Assembly (NCBI RefSeq): GCF_000422205.1 | Contig: NZ_ATHV01000064.1 | Location: 124,001 to 188,000, forward strand | Origin: Desulfovibrio sp. X2 | GTDB lineage: Bacteria > Desulfobacterota > Desulfovibrionia > Desulfovibrionales > Desulfovibrionaceae | DNA length: 64,000 bases | Direction: 5' to 3' | Shown: piece after piece, positions 37,620 to 46,180 of the stretch | Numbering within the stretch: position 1 is the first letter of the stretch | Layout of the letters: every line of letters starts with the position of its first letter | The notes under the pieces: generated by a model | What the model was told of the DNA's origin: nothing | What the model saw: only the letters and a program-made list of their open reading frames with translations | Database searches by the model: none | Position numbers and translations under genes: made by a program

Positions 37620-39200
37620 ATGCGCAGTCTTCCGCCCCGTCTTCCCGTCCTCGCCTCCCTGCTCTGCGCCCTGCTCGCGCTCGTCGCCGGTCCCGGTACG
37701 GCGCGCGAGGCGCGGGCCGAGGAGACCTCCACCATCGTTCAGATCACGCTGCACCCGAACGCGGCCGTCTTGGAGGAACGCGTTCAGGCACCCGTGCAGA
37801 GCACCGCGCAGGGCCCGGCCGTGACCTTCTCCTTGCCCCGCGGGGCAGAACTCCAAGGGCTCAAGGTGGCGTCCCTGACGCCTGGGCTGGCCGTGACCGG
37901 CGTCACCTGGCAGGAGGCGCCGGGCGCCGACACGCCCCGCGTGACCGAGCTGCGGCGTCGCCTCGCACAGGCGGTGGCTGCGCGCGACGCGGCCAAGGCC
38001 GAGGCCGGAGCCCTTGCCGCCCAGGCCGACTTCTGGCGCGAGCTGCGCACGCAGGCCGCATCCGGCACCACGCCCGAAGGCGCGGCGAGGCTCGCCGCGG
38101 CCGTGGGCACGAACCTCGGTCCCCTGCTCGAACGCCTCTACGCCGCGCAGGCCGGACTCGAGGAGAAGGAGAAGGCGGTCAAGGCGGCCAGGGATGCGCT
38201 CGACGACGCCACCGGGAAAGAGCGGTCGGTCTGGCAGGTCCGCGTCGGCCTCTCGGGCGATGCGCAGAAGGCCGAGCTGGCCCTGGCCTATGCCGTGTCC
38301 GGCTGCGGCTGGAGTCCCGCCTATCGCCTGAACGCCCTGCCCGGCGCAAACGCCGTGGAGATCTCCTTCGAGGCCGTGGTGCGCCAGTCCACGGGCCGCA
38401 CCTGGAACGCCCCCCTGCGCCTGGCCACGGTGCCGCCCCTGGTCCGGCTCGATCCGCCCGCCCTGCGCCCCTGGATCATCGCCCCGTGGCAGGAGCCCAC
38501 GCCCAGACCCATGGCCGCACAGCGGGCCTTCAAGGCCGCCAACGCCGACACGGCCGCGGAGATGGCCGCGCCCGCCCCTGCGCCGCGTGAGGACTACGGC
38601 GCCTTTGCCGCCTACGACCTCGGCAGGCGCGTGGTCGAGCCCGGCGAGCCCGTGCGCCTGCCCGTGCGCGCGGAAAAGGCCAAGGCCGAGTTCGTGCACC
38701 TGCTGCGTCCCTCCGAGGGGCCGGAGTCCTACCTCAAGGCTGCGCTGACGCTCGAAGGCACCGCCCGCCTGCCCGAGGGCCCGGCCCTCTTCCAGGTGGA
38801 CGGGGCCATGGTCGGAGAGGGAAACTTCGCCGTCCAGGGCAGCACGGCGGACGTCTTCTTCGGCACCGATCCCCTGGTGCGCTGCACCGCGACGCTGGAA
38901 AACAAGGGATCGGGCGAGTCCGGAATCTTCAAGAAGTCCCAGACCTACGTCTGGAAATGGCACCTCGTGGCGGAGAACAAACGCGACGCGCCGGTGCGCG
39001 CCGTGCTCGAGGAGCCCCTGCCCGTGGCGCGCGACGCACGCATAGAGCTCACGACCACGGCCGCGCCCGAGCCCACGCGGCGCGAGAAGGGCACGGTCGT
39101 ATGGGAGCTGACGCTCCCGGCCAAGGGCACCTCCGCCGTGGACTGGCAGGTCTCGCTCAGCGCCCCGCCGGAGATGCGCCTCGACCTGGGCGGACGCTAG
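37620..39200 (+). CDS. DUF4139 (mucoidy-inhibitor-like) secreted protein
   Basis: This 526-residue protein starts behind AAGGAG. A signal peptide (LPVLASLLCALLALVAG) is followed by the DUF4140/4139 layout: an N-terminal beta domain (ITLHPNAAVLEERV), a coiled-coil around residues 95-200 (LRRRLAQAVAARDAAKAE) and a C-terminal beta-rich DUF4139 domain (YAVSGCGWSPAYRL). It is exported to the periplasm or outer surface. Homologues are reported to affect mucoid polysaccharide, but the mechanism is not known. Confidence 0.85.
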   Translation: MRSLPPRLPVLASLLCALLALVAGPGTAREARAEETSTIVQITLHPNAAVLEERVQAPVQSTAQGPAVTFSLPRGAELQGLKVASLTPGLAVTGVTWQEAPGADTPRVTELRRRLAQAVAARDAAKAEAGALAAQADFWRELRTQAASGTTPEGAARLAAAVGTNLGPLLERLYAAQAGLEEKEKAVKAARDALDDATGKERSVWQVRVGLSGDAQKAELALAYAVSGCGWSPAYRLNALPGANAVEISFEAVVRQSTGRTWNAPLRLATVPPLVRLDPPALRPWIIAPWQEPTPRPMAAQRAFKAANADTAAEMAAPAPAPREDYGAFAAYDLGRRVVEPGEPVRLPVRAEKAKAEFVHLLRPSEGPESYLKAALTLEGTARLPEGPALFQVDGAMVGEGNFAVQGSTADVFFGTDPLVRCTATLENKGSGESGIFKKSQTYVWKWHLVAENKRDAPVRAVLEEPLPVARDARIELTTTAAPEPTRREKGTVVWELTLPAKGTSAVDWQVSLSAPPEMRLDLGGR

Positions 39201-39269
39201 GTTTCGTCCGCGTCGCCCCGCGTTCCCGGGCTGTCTCCCGGCACGCTTTTCGCAGCCCATGCCTCGCCG

Positions 39270-39302
39270 GGGTCCGGGCGGTAATTGCTGCCGCCCGGAC
39301 CC
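39270..39302. repeat. Long perfect inverted repeat without T-tract
   Basis: Twelve-base arms (GGGTCCGGGCGG and its complement) flank a 9-base loop, TAATTGCTG, between the DUF4139 gene and the next gene. No T-run follows on either strand, so it is not a standard terminator. Confidence 0.7.
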
Positions 39303-39375
39303 GCGCGGCGGCCACGGGACGTGGACGGAGCACGGGCGGATTCAGGATGCATCATAGACGAATCGTGGACGGAGC

Positions 39376-39948
39376 ATGAGCCTGGAAGAGTGGGACGAAT
39401 CCCTCGAGGACATCGACTACGCCGAGCTGACCCTGCGCGAGGCCGCGCGTGCCAAGGCACTGTCCGTCCTGCGCGCCAAGTGCTTCGGGGCTCTGGCCTC
39501 GCTCGGCGCAGGCGCGGGCGCCATGGAGGCATGGTACGCGGGGGCCGGGGCCAGGACGGCCTTCTACGACATCCTGACCGGCATGGTCGCGGTTCTCCTG
39601 GCCGGGTTCCTGGGCGGGCTCTTCGGCTCGCTGCTGCACGGCTTCCTGACCTGGCTCGGCCGGGGTGATCTCGAGGAGCAGGAGGACATCAACGATGCCG
39701 TGCTCATGGCCGGGACTGCGGGCGGATTCCTCGGCCTGCTCCTCGCCCTCCTTCTCTGGAACCTGCCCGACAGCCGTGCCCTGGTGGCCGCTGGCGCCGC
39801 GCTCGGCGCGTTCCTCGGCGCGCTGCCCGGCGAGACCGTGGGCATCATGCTGCGCATGATCATCGTGCACGAGCACATGGAACGCCAGGCCGCCCGCGAG
39901 GAGCGCCGGGTTCCGGCCGCGGCCGAGGCCTCCGGCCGGGACGGCTAG
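39376..39948 (+). CDS. Uncharacterized inner-membrane protein
   Basis: This 190-residue protein has an acidic, Glu/Asp-rich N-terminus, four hydrophobic segments rich in Gly and Leu (VAVLLAGFLGGLFGSLL, GTAGGFLGLLLALLLW) and a charged C-terminal tail. No family is recognised. The only in-frame start is ATG 39376, with GGAG too close to be a good ribosome site. It lies in a loose series with the DUF4139 and His-rich genes. Confidence 0.65.
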   Translation: MSLEEWDESLEDIDYAELTLREAARAKALSVLRAKCFGALASLGAGAGAMEAWYAGAGARTAFYDILTGMVAVLLAGFLGGLFGSLLHGFLTWLGRGDLEEQEDINDAVLMAGTAGGFLGLLLALLLWNLPDSRALVAAGAALGAFLGALPGETVGIMLRMIIVHEHMERQAAREERRVPAAAEASGRDG

Positions 39949-40054
39949 GAGCGGGTTCGCGCGGGCCGGCGAAGGCTGCGCCCTGCGGGTAGCACTTTAC
40001 AGGAAAACGTGCCGGGCGTAGGTGTCTCTCAGACTGCCTTGAAAGGAGAGCCTG

Positions 40055-40330
40055 ATGTGCACCAAATGCGGTTGCGGGCCCAAGAAGGAGTCCCGCTTCG
40101 AGAAGTTTCAGCATGAACACGGGCATGCGCACGATCATGACCACGATCACGGCCATGCGCACGGCCACGACCACGAGCACGTCCACAGCCATGCGCACGA
40201 CCACGACGGCCATGTGCATGACCACGAGCATGCCCACCATCACGACCACTCCCACGACGACCACCACCATCACCACGACCATCTGCACGAGCACGGAGAG
40301 CACCACCATCACCACCACGAGGACGACTAG
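40055..40330 (+). CDS. His-rich small metal-binding protein
   Basis: This 91-residue protein starts behind AAAGGAG. The first eight residues are MCTKCGCG (three Cys in CxxCxC), and from residue 20 to the end it is almost wholly His alternating with Asp, Glu, Gly and Ala; 39 of 91 residues are His. No signal peptide. Such tails bind nickel, zinc or copper, as in HypB-type His-rich regions and Hpn; here the whole protein consists of that region. A metal store or metallochaperone is likely; the metal is unknown. Confidence 0.82.
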   Translation: MCTKCGCGPKKESRFEKFQHEHGHAHDHDHDHGHAHGHDHEHVHSHAHDHDGHVHDHEHAHHHDHSHDDHHHHHDHLHEHGEHHHHHHEDD

Positions 40331-40380
40331 GCGGCGCGCTCTCCGAACCGGCAGGCGAGAGACGGCTCGGCCGGAAAATG

Positions 40381-40413
40381 AAAAAAGCGCGGACTTTCGT
40401 CCGCGCTTTTTTT
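40381..40413. terminator. Shared terminator of the His-rich gene and ffs
   Basis: GCGCGGAC/GTCCGCGC, an 8-bp stem with a TTTC loop, is flanked by AAAAAA and TTTTTTT, so it works in both directions. Confidence 0.9.
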
Positions 40414-40416
40414 GAA

Positions 40417-40501
40417 GGAACCAGGCACCCGGCAACAACCACTACCGCTGCTCCCTTTCGGGCCTGACGGGGTTCATGGCGCAACCGCCGCCTGGCTCCC
40501 T
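40417..40501 (-). ncRNA. ffs: Signal recognition particle RNA (4.5S, small bacterial type)
   Basis: On the minus strand the conserved SRP domain IV is seen: GTCAGGCCCGAAAGGGAGCAGC with the symmetric loop bases GTCAGG and GGAGCAGC. Here the apical tetraloop is GAAA rather than the more common GGAA. Outer strands GGAGCCAGGC and GCCTGG close the stem. It binds Ffh to target membrane proteins. The exact 5' end is uncertain because the promoter predicts a start about 25 bp upstream, implying a processed leader. Confidence 0.88.
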
Positions 40502-40535
40502 CGGAAATTTCCGCCTAAGCGTTCCGGGGACGGTC

Positions 40536-40564
40536 TTCATACGATCCGCCACCGGCCTTGTCAA
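40536..40564 (-). promoter_or_regulatory. Sigma70 promoter of ffs
   Basis: On the minus strand TTGACA, a 17-bp spacer and TATGAA, close to consensus, 35 bp from the mature RNA stem. Confidence 0.8.
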
Positions 40565-40607
40565 TGCCGCGTGCGTCCCGGCCGCCCGCGGCGCCCCCCG
40601 TCCTTCA

Positions 40608-41465
40608 CTAGAACACGATGGTCTTGTTGCCGCTGACGATGACCCGGTCCTCCAGGTGCCAGGTCACGGCCCGGGCCAGGACCTGCCGCTCCAGGTCGCG
40701 GCCGACCTTGCCCAGCGCCTCCACGCTGTGGCGATGCCCCACGCGGATCACGTCCTGCTCGATGATCGGCCCGCAGTCCAGGTCCTCGGTCACGTAGTGG
40801 GCCGTGGCCCCGATGATCTTCACGCCCCGCTCGTAGGCCTGGCGGTACGGATCCGCGCCCATGAACGCGGGCAGGAAGGAGTGGTGGATGTTGATGATCC
40901 GATTCTCGAAGCGGGAGACGAAGTCCGGGGAGAGTATCTGCATGTAGCGCGCGAGCACTATCAGGTCCGCATCGGCGCACAGTTCGACCATGCGCGCCTC
41001 GGCCTCGGCCTTGGTCTCCTTGGTGACCGGCACGTAATGGTACGGGATGCCGAAGCGCTCCACGCTCTCGCGGTGGTCCGGATGGTTGGAGACGACCATG
41101 GCGACCTGCCCGGGCAGGTCGCCCCGCGCGAAGCGCCACAGAAGCTCCATGAGGCAGTGGTCCGAGCCGGAGACGAACACGGCCACGCGCTTCACGTCCG
41201 CCGCGTAGTCTATCTCCCAGTCCATGTCGTACGGCGTGCCGAGCACGTTGCCGAAGGCCTGCTCCAGGGCGGGCCGGGCCACGTCCAGATGCGGGGTCTG
41301 GAACTCCAGGCGCAGGTAGAGGGTGCCGCCCAGGGCCTTGGTGGCGTGCTGGTCCAGGGCCGTGATGTTCACGTTGTGCGAATAGAGAAAGCTGGTGATG
41401 GCAGCGATGATGCCGGGCCTGTCCGGACAGGTCACGCGCAGGCGGGCGATGGTCGAAGCGTCCAT
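40608..41465 (-). CDS. purU: Formyltetrahydrofolate deformylase
   Basis: This 285-residue protein starts behind CGGAGG. An N-terminal ACT domain (about 8-80, RLRVTCPDRPGIIAAI) is followed by a formyl-transferase-fold catalytic domain with INIHHSFLPAFMGADPY and TAHYVTEDLDCGPII. PurU hydrolyses 10-formyl-THF to formate and THF, balancing one-carbon pools; the ACT domain senses Met/Gly in known cases. It ends facing the His-rich/ffs pair. Confidence 0.95.
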   Translation of the reverse strand: MDASTIARLRVTCPDRPGIIAAITSFLYSHNVNITALDQHATKALGGTLYLRLEFQTPHLDVARPALEQAFGNVLGTPYDMDWEIDYAADVKRVAVFVSGSDHCLMELLWRFARGDLPGQVAMVVSNHPDHRESVERFGIPYHYVPVTKETKAEAEARMVELCADADLIVLARYMQILSPDFVSRFENRIINIHHSFLPAFMGADPYRQAYERGVKIIGATAHYVTEDLDCGPIIEQDVIRVGHRHSVEALGKVGRDLERQVLARAVTWHLEDRVIVSGNKTIVF

Positions 41466-41487
41466 GAAGGCCTCCGGTCGCGGGATG

Positions 41488-41520
41488 AAAAAAGGGGCCG
41501 CAGCGTTCGGCTGCGGCCCC
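41488..41520 (-). terminator. Rho-independent terminator of tRNA-Ser
   Basis: GGGGCCGCAG and CTGCGGCCCC form a 10-bp stem; on the minus strand it ends in TTTTTT. Located between tRNA-Ser and purU. Confidence 0.88.
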
Positions 41521-41531
41521 TGGTCTTGCTA

Positions 41532-41621
41532 TGGCGGAGAGGGAGAGATTTGAACTCTCGACACCCGTTAAGGTGTACACGATTTCCAATCGTGCGCCTT
41601 CGGCCGCTCGGCCACCTCTCC
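41532..41621 (-). tRNA. tRNA-Ser (anticodon GGA)
   Basis: A class II tRNA of 90 nt with a long variable arm (GTACACCTTAACGGGTGTC). Acceptor GGAGAGG/CCTCTCC, anticodon loop TTGGAAA giving GGA, T-loop TTCAAAT, and encoded CCA. It reads TCC/TCT codons. Confidence 0.97.
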
Positions 41622-41637
41622 GTGAAAACGGAGCCAC

Positions 41638-41666
41638 TGGATAAACTACAACATCACCTTTGGCAA
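41638..41666 (-). promoter_or_regulatory. Sigma70 promoter of tRNA-Ser
   Basis: On the minus strand TTGCCA, a 17-bp spacer and TATCCA, 16 bp from the mature tRNA 5' end. Confidence 0.7.
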
Positions 41667-41733
41667 GCGCGGGATGCGCCTTTGCGCGATTTTTTTCCGC
41701 GACCGCCCCTTTGCGCGGGCATCCATGGGAGGG

Positions 41734-42633
41734 TCACTCGGGCAGGAGGTAGTCCGCATCGTCCGTGGACGGGCGGGGAGCGCCCTGCTCGCGCGGCAGG
41801 AACACGGCCAGGACAAGGCCCGGCTGCAGCCCGTGCACGCGGGCGGGCATGGCGGGCTTCCAGGCATGGAGCATGCCGCAGAGCACCACCAGGGTCCTGT
41901 CCGGGCGCGGCGCCTCGGCCGCCGTCCGGCCCGGCGCCCGGGCGTCGTCGGGCACGCCGGTGAGATAGCGCACGCCATAGTAGGCCATGGCCGTGTCCCA
42001 GACCACCTGGGCCTCGCAGAAGTGCTCGAAGCTCCCTCCGCCGTGTCCCTCGTGTCCGTGGGCCTCGTACATGCGCTTCAGGAAATCCTTGTACCCGGGG
42101 TCGATCACGCAGGCCACGGGCGGCAGTCCGGCGGCCTGGGCGGGCGTGAGCGAGGAGAAGCCCTTCTCCGCCACCTGCCGCGCGATCTCGCTGGGCACGT
42201 TCAGTCCGCGCATGGGAATCTTGTTGTCGCGGCAGAAGACGAAGATGGGCCGGTAGAGCTCCCAGGGCTCGCCCCAGTCGCGGGCGAAGGTCCGGCGCAT
42301 GGCGTCCTCCCCCAGGGAACCGGCCACCCAGGCGTCGAGCGCGGTCTGGTCGGTGTGGGGGATCATCTCGAGCCCCACGGCGAGGGGGCGGCCGGTGGCG
42401 GCCAGCGCCTTGATGACCGCGAGCTGTCCGGCGTGGTCGGCGCGGGAATCATGGCGCTCGCCCAGAAAGACGACGTCCGCGTCGCGCAGGCCGAGCGCGG
42501 CCTCGTTCAGGGGAAGCTCGCGCCCGGAGGAGAGGTCGAGGACGGTGTCCGTGGCCGTGTCCGCCCCGTGTCCGCCGCAAGCGGCGAGGAATGCGGCTCC
42601 GAGCAGCGCCGCCAGGAGCAGCGCCGCGCGCAT
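41734..42633 (-). CDS. ChaN-family lipoprotein
   Basis: This 299-residue protein begins with a lipoprotein signal (LLLAALLGAAFLAAC, lipobox Cys at about 19). It has DVVFLGERHDSRADH and GLEMIPHTDQTALDAW, the ChaN/DUF399 signature, in which paired His/Glu bind haem or metal in known relatives. It is predicted to be anchored on the outer membrane facing the periplasm. The start is the ATG just before the lipoprotein signal; the frame extending 850 bp further upstream is antisense reading inside the M1 gene. It follows the M1-like gene by 23 bp. Confidence 0.88.
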   Translation of the reverse strand: MRAALLLAALLGAAFLAACGGHGADTATDTVLDLSSGRELPLNEAALGLRDADVVFLGERHDSRADHAGQLAVIKALAATGRPLAVGLEMIPHTDQTALDAWVAGSLGEDAMRRTFARDWGEPWELYRPIFVFCRDNKIPMRGLNVPSEIARQVAEKGFSSLTPAQAAGLPPVACVIDPGYKDFLKRMYEAHGHEGHGGGSFEHFCEAQVVWDTAMAYYGVRYLTGVPDDARAPGRTAAEAPRPDRTLVVLCGMLHAWKPAMPARVHGLQPGLVLAVFLPREQGAPRPSTDDADYLLPE

Positions 42634-42656
42634 GATATTCCCCGCCTTCCCTGCCC

Positions 42657-44789
42657 TCACTGCGCCTCCGAGAGGGCCACGGAGAGCGAGGAGGAGGACG
42701 GCTCGAAGGTGCCCTTGAGTTCGTTCACGCCGTCCTTGAAGGCCAGATAGCTGTACTTGCCGTAGTGCGGAATCTTGCGCACCGCGTCCAGCAGGGCCTG
42801 CGGCGAGGCTCCCGCGGCCGGAAAAAAGCCCGCGGTGAAGCTGCCGTCGCGCGCGGGCGAGGGCAGGACCGTGAAGAGCGTGTCGGCGCCGCTGTTCGCG
42901 CCCGTGCCGGAGGTCACGCCGTTCATGCTGAAGGAGCCGGGGGAGAGCTTGAGCCCCGCGGGCAGCGAGCCCAGGCGCGCGCGCCAGGCGGCGGTCTCGG
43001 GATAGCCGCAGAAGAGCACGCTCTCTCCCCTGCCCACGTACGCGTCGGTCCGCTCCTCGCGCACCGGCACGTCGCCCCGGCGGCCGAGCGCCGTGAGCAG
43101 CGAGCCGCAGGCGTCGCGCCACTGCGAGGCGAAGGAGCGGCTGAGGACCACGACCAGCCGCCCTGCCCCGCGCACGCTGTTCACCGTGGGCGGCACCTCC
43201 TCGGGCGGGAGCAGCCTGAAGACGTCCGCGTCCGGGTCCACAGTCAGCCGCTTGGGCTGGCCCTGCACCTCCAGGGCGAAATTCTCGTGCTCGTCGTCCA
43301 TGTCCACGGTCCGGCTCTCTGTCTTCTCCTGGCCGCCTGCCGTCGCCTGCACGCTCACGGGCAGCTCCAGGCTGTAGACCGGATTGCCCTGGGATATCTC
43401 TCCCTTCACCGTGTACTCGCCGTTCCTGCGGTGTACGCTCGGCCTGCCGAGCGTGAGGATGGGCGCGCCCGCGCGGTCGATCCACTGCGCGAAGAAGGTG
43501 CGGCTGTCCGCGTCGTTCCAGCCGGAGACGCGCTCGAAGGTCTCGCGGAAGTCGTCCCAGGTCACCGCCTTGAACATCCTCTCCCGGGCCAGCGTGCGCA
43601 GGCCTTTCCAGAAAGCCGCGTCGCCGATGTGGCGGCGGATCATGTGAAAGACGAACATGCCCTTGCCGTAGCCGATGACCTGGGAGGCGGGCGAATTGCG
43701 CGAACCGAAGGCCGAGAGGGGGAAGTCGCGCTCTCCGGCCGCCAGGCTCGCGTAGTCGCGCAGCACGCCCAGGCGGTAGTCGCGCGCGTCAGAGGGGGAT
43801 TTGCGCTCGCGCGTCAGGTAGTCGGCCACGTAGGTGGCAAGCCCCTCGCTCCAGTTGCCCTCCTCCGGATCCACGAGCACGCCGTTGCCCCACCAGCAAT
43901 GCGCGATCTCGTGCATCAGGCTCGTGTCCAGGATGAAGGGCAGGCGCAGGATGGAGCCGCCGAGCACCGTGTAGGAGGGGAAGCCGTAGCCGGTGGGGAA
44001 GAAGTTCTCCACCACGGCGAACTTCTCGAAGGGATAGGGGCCGAAGAGCTCGCGGTAGAAGTCGATGTCCCGGGCCGCGGTCTCGAGATAGCTGTTCATG
44101 AGGTCGCGGTCGCCCGAGGTGAAATAGGCGTAGACGTCCGTGTCCCCGCTGCGCGTGCGGCCGACCACGTAGCGCCCGGCGCACAGGGCCAGCCCCTCCA
44201 CGGGCTTGTCGGCCTGCCAGGTGGAGATGCTGTCCTCCCCCTGGTCCTCGTGCCCCACGAGCCGCCCCTGTGTCACGGCGTACATGCCGCGCGGGGCGCG
44301 CACCGTGATGCGGAAGGCGCGCCTGTCGGCCTCGATCTCGGGATACCAGCCGCAGCCGGGCAGGAGGAAGGCACCCTTGTCCGTGATCGCGCCCTCGACA
44401 CCCTGGCCGGGATTGTCCACGGACAGGGGCCGCGTGTCGAAGGCGTCGTTGAACACCGCGGAATAGGTCACCGCGACGGTGATGCGGCCGGTGCGGCGCT
44501 CGGGCGGCAGGTGCAGGTAGAGCATGTCCCCGTCCTGCACGAAGCGGGTCGCGCGGCCGTCGAGCGTGAGGCTCGAGACCTGCGCGTCGCCGGAGAGCGC
44601 GAGGAACAGGGACGATTCGTCCGTGATCTCCAGGCGCAGGGTGTCCACCGCCTCCAGGCGATGACCGGCCGGAAACAGGCGAACGGAAAGATCGTGGTCC
44701 GCGGAGACGACGTCCGCGGCCGCGGGCCGGGAGCAGCAGAAGACAAGGAGTGCCAGGCACAGGACCCGGCCGGAGATGGGCAAGCGCAT
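42657..44789 (-). CDS. M1-family-like zinc aminopeptidase, exported
   Basis: The start is taken as ATG 44789 (MRLPISGRV), giving 710 residues; the ribosome site is weak. A signal peptide (VLCLALLVFCCSRPAAA) precedes an M1-type N-terminal beta domain and a thermolysin-like catalytic domain: HEIAH (H293, E294, H297) followed 18 residues later by Glu in NWSEG, one shorter than the usual M1 spacing. A beta-rich C-terminal part follows. It is predicted periplasmic or surface. It probably forms one transcript with the ChaN lipoprotein. Confidence 0.85.
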   Translation of the reverse strand: MRLPISGRVLCLALLVFCCSRPAAADVVSADHDLSVRLFPAGHRLEAVDTLRLEITDESSLFLALSGDAQVSSLTLDGRATRFVQDGDMLYLHLPPERRTGRITVAVTYSAVFNDAFDTRPLSVDNPGQGVEGAITDKGAFLLPGCGWYPEIEADRRAFRITVRAPRGMYAVTQGRLVGHEDQGEDSISTWQADKPVEGLALCAGRYVVGRTRSGDTDVYAYFTSGDRDLMNSYLETAARDIDFYRELFGPYPFEKFAVVENFFPTGYGFPSYTVLGGSILRLPFILDTSLMHEIAHCWWGNGVLVDPEEGNWSEGLATYVADYLTRERKSPSDARDYRLGVLRDYASLAAGERDFPLSAFGSRNSPASQVIGYGKGMFVFHMIRRHIGDAAFWKGLRTLARERMFKAVTWDDFRETFERVSGWNDADSRTFFAQWIDRAGAPILTLGRPSVHRRNGEYTVKGEISQGNPVYSLELPVSVQATAGGQEKTESRTVDMDDEHENFALEVQGQPKRLTVDPDADVFRLLPPEEVPPTVNSVRGAGRLVVVLSRSFASQWRDACGSLLTALGRRGDVPVREERTDAYVGRGESVLFCGYPETAAWRARLGSLPAGLKLSPGSFSMNGVTSGTGANSGADTLFTVLPSPARDGSFTAGFFPAAGASPQALLDAVRKIPHYGKYSYLAFKDGVNELKGTFEPSSSSLSVALSEAQ

Positions 44790-45034
44790 CGTTTTCGATC
44801 CCGCACGGCTGTCGCTGCCGCGCACTTTGGACCACTATTGTACCCCAAATAGCGGGGAATGCAACGGGCTTGAGGATTTTCGACCCTTAGGCCGGGCGGC
44901 CGCAGGTTCCCCCTGCCCCGGCACAGCGCCGAGGCGTGGGCGGCGTTATCCGAAAAGCGGAACTCCCGCAAGAGGCTGCTTTCCGGCGCCAGGCAACGGT
45001 TCGCGGGCCATGAGGCCGGACAGGAAAAGAAGAA

Positions 45035-45053
45035 TGCGCGCGGACGCCGCGCA
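45035..45053 (-). terminator. Weak hairpin 3' of the nine-gene operon
   Basis: GCGCGG/CCGCGC with an ACG loop; on the minus strand followed by a pyrimidine-rich but interrupted run (ATTCTTCTTTTCC). The most plausible end of the leftward signalling operon; no better terminator is seen between here and 44789. Confidence 0.4.
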
Positions 45054-45058
45054 GAAGC

Positions 45059-46177
45059 TCACGCGACGGCGGGCTTGCCTCCCGAGGCGCCGGGAAGCGG
45101 CAGCCGCACGAGGAAGGTCGCGCCCTCGCCGGGATGGGAGCGCACCGAGATCTCGCCCCTCAGATCCATGACGATGCGCTGGCAGATGGACAGGCCGAGT
45201 CCGGTGCCCCTGCCCGGGTCCTTGGTCGAATAGAAGGGATCGAAGATGCGCGACTGGTTCTCCTCGGCAATGCCCACGCCGTGGTCCTCGACCTCCAGGC
45301 AGACGTGGTCCTCCTCTGCGTAGAGGCGCAGCCGGACCTCGCCTCCCCTGGCCTCCTCCGCGTCCAGGGCGTTGTCCAGGAGCACCCCCAGGATCTCCTC
45401 GATCTCGGCCGGCGCGATGCGAAGCCGCGGCAGGTCAGCCCGGATGTCCACGAACACGCGCACGCCGAGCTGCTCCGCCTTCTCCCCGAGCCCCAGGACG
45501 ACGGTGCGCACGGCCTCGCCCAGGTCCACGTCCCGCTTGCGCGTGTCCAGCGCGCCGCAGTACTTGAGGAGCTTCAGGGTGATCTCCTTGCAGCGGAGCC
45601 CCTGGCGATGGATGAGCTCGGCGCTCTTCATGAGCTCGCCCGCGCTCCCGCAGCACGCGGCCCCCTCGTCCTCCAGCAGCTCCCTGATCCAGCCAGCCGT
45701 GGTGACCATGACGTTGACCGGATTGTTGATCTCGTGCGCCACGCCCCGCGCCAGCACGCCGAGCGAGGCGAGCTTGGCCGTCTCGAGCATGCGGCGGCTC
45801 TGTTCCAGCCCCGACTTGCGGGCCAGGGCCGTGCGGATGGCCTTGTCCAGGGCGGCGATGTCGACCGGCTTCAGCAGGTAGTCGGCGGCGCCCCCCTTCA
45901 TGCCCGTCACCGCGGACTCCACGCTGCCCTGGCCGGTGAGCAGGAGGACCTGCATCTCCGGCCGGGCCGCAAGGAAGTCCTCCAGGAGATCGAGCCCGCT
46001 GCGCCCGGGGAGCATCACGTCGAGCACGAGCACGTCGTACGGCTCCTCGGCCACCCGCTCCAGGGCGGTCTCGCCGTCGTAGCACGCCTGGGCCAGGTAG
46101 CCGCGCAGCGCCAGGCGTTCCACCAGGGCGTCCACGAACTCCCGCTCGTCGTCCACGCACAGGACCCGTGCGGCCAT
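45059..46177 (-). CDS. Receiver - histidine kinase hybrid
   Basis: This 372-residue protein has an N-terminal receiver (DDE at 9-11, D53, K103 region LLKPVD), then HisKA with H148 (GVAHEINNP) and an ATPase domain with LLDNALDAE and GRGTGLGLS. The receiver-before-kinase order means its own kinase activity is probably gated by upstream phosphorylation. Soluble. Last gene of the operon, 3 bp after the preceding receiver. Confidence 0.9.
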   Translation of the reverse strand: MAARVLCVDDEREFVDALVERLALRGYLAQACYDGETALERVAEEPYDVLVLDVMLPGRSGLDLLEDFLAARPEMQVLLLTGQGSVESAVTGMKGGAADYLLKPVDIAALDKAIRTALARKSGLEQSRRMLETAKLASLGVLARGVAHEINNPVNVMVTTAGWIRELLEDEGAACCGSAGELMKSAELIHRQGLRCKEITLKLLKYCGALDTRKRDVDLGEAVRTVVLGLGEKAEQLGVRVFVDIRADLPRLRIAPAEIEEILGVLLDNALDAEEARGGEVRLRLYAEEDHVCLEVEDHGVGIAEENQSRIFDPFYSTKDPGRGTGLGLSICQRIVMDLRGEISVRSHPGEGATFLVRLPLPGASGGKPAVA

Positions 46178-46180
46178 GCG

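Noticed and set aside
39860-40438. A leftward Val/Met-rich frame opposite the His-rich gene
   Set aside because: His codons (CAC/CAT) read as GTG/ATG on the other strand, giving an artificial Val/Met run. No ribosome site or motif.
41734-43485. ChaN lipoprotein fused to ~280 extra N-terminal residues
   Set aside because: The extra part is out of frame over the M1 gene. The lipoprotein signal begins at ATG 42633, which is the natural start.
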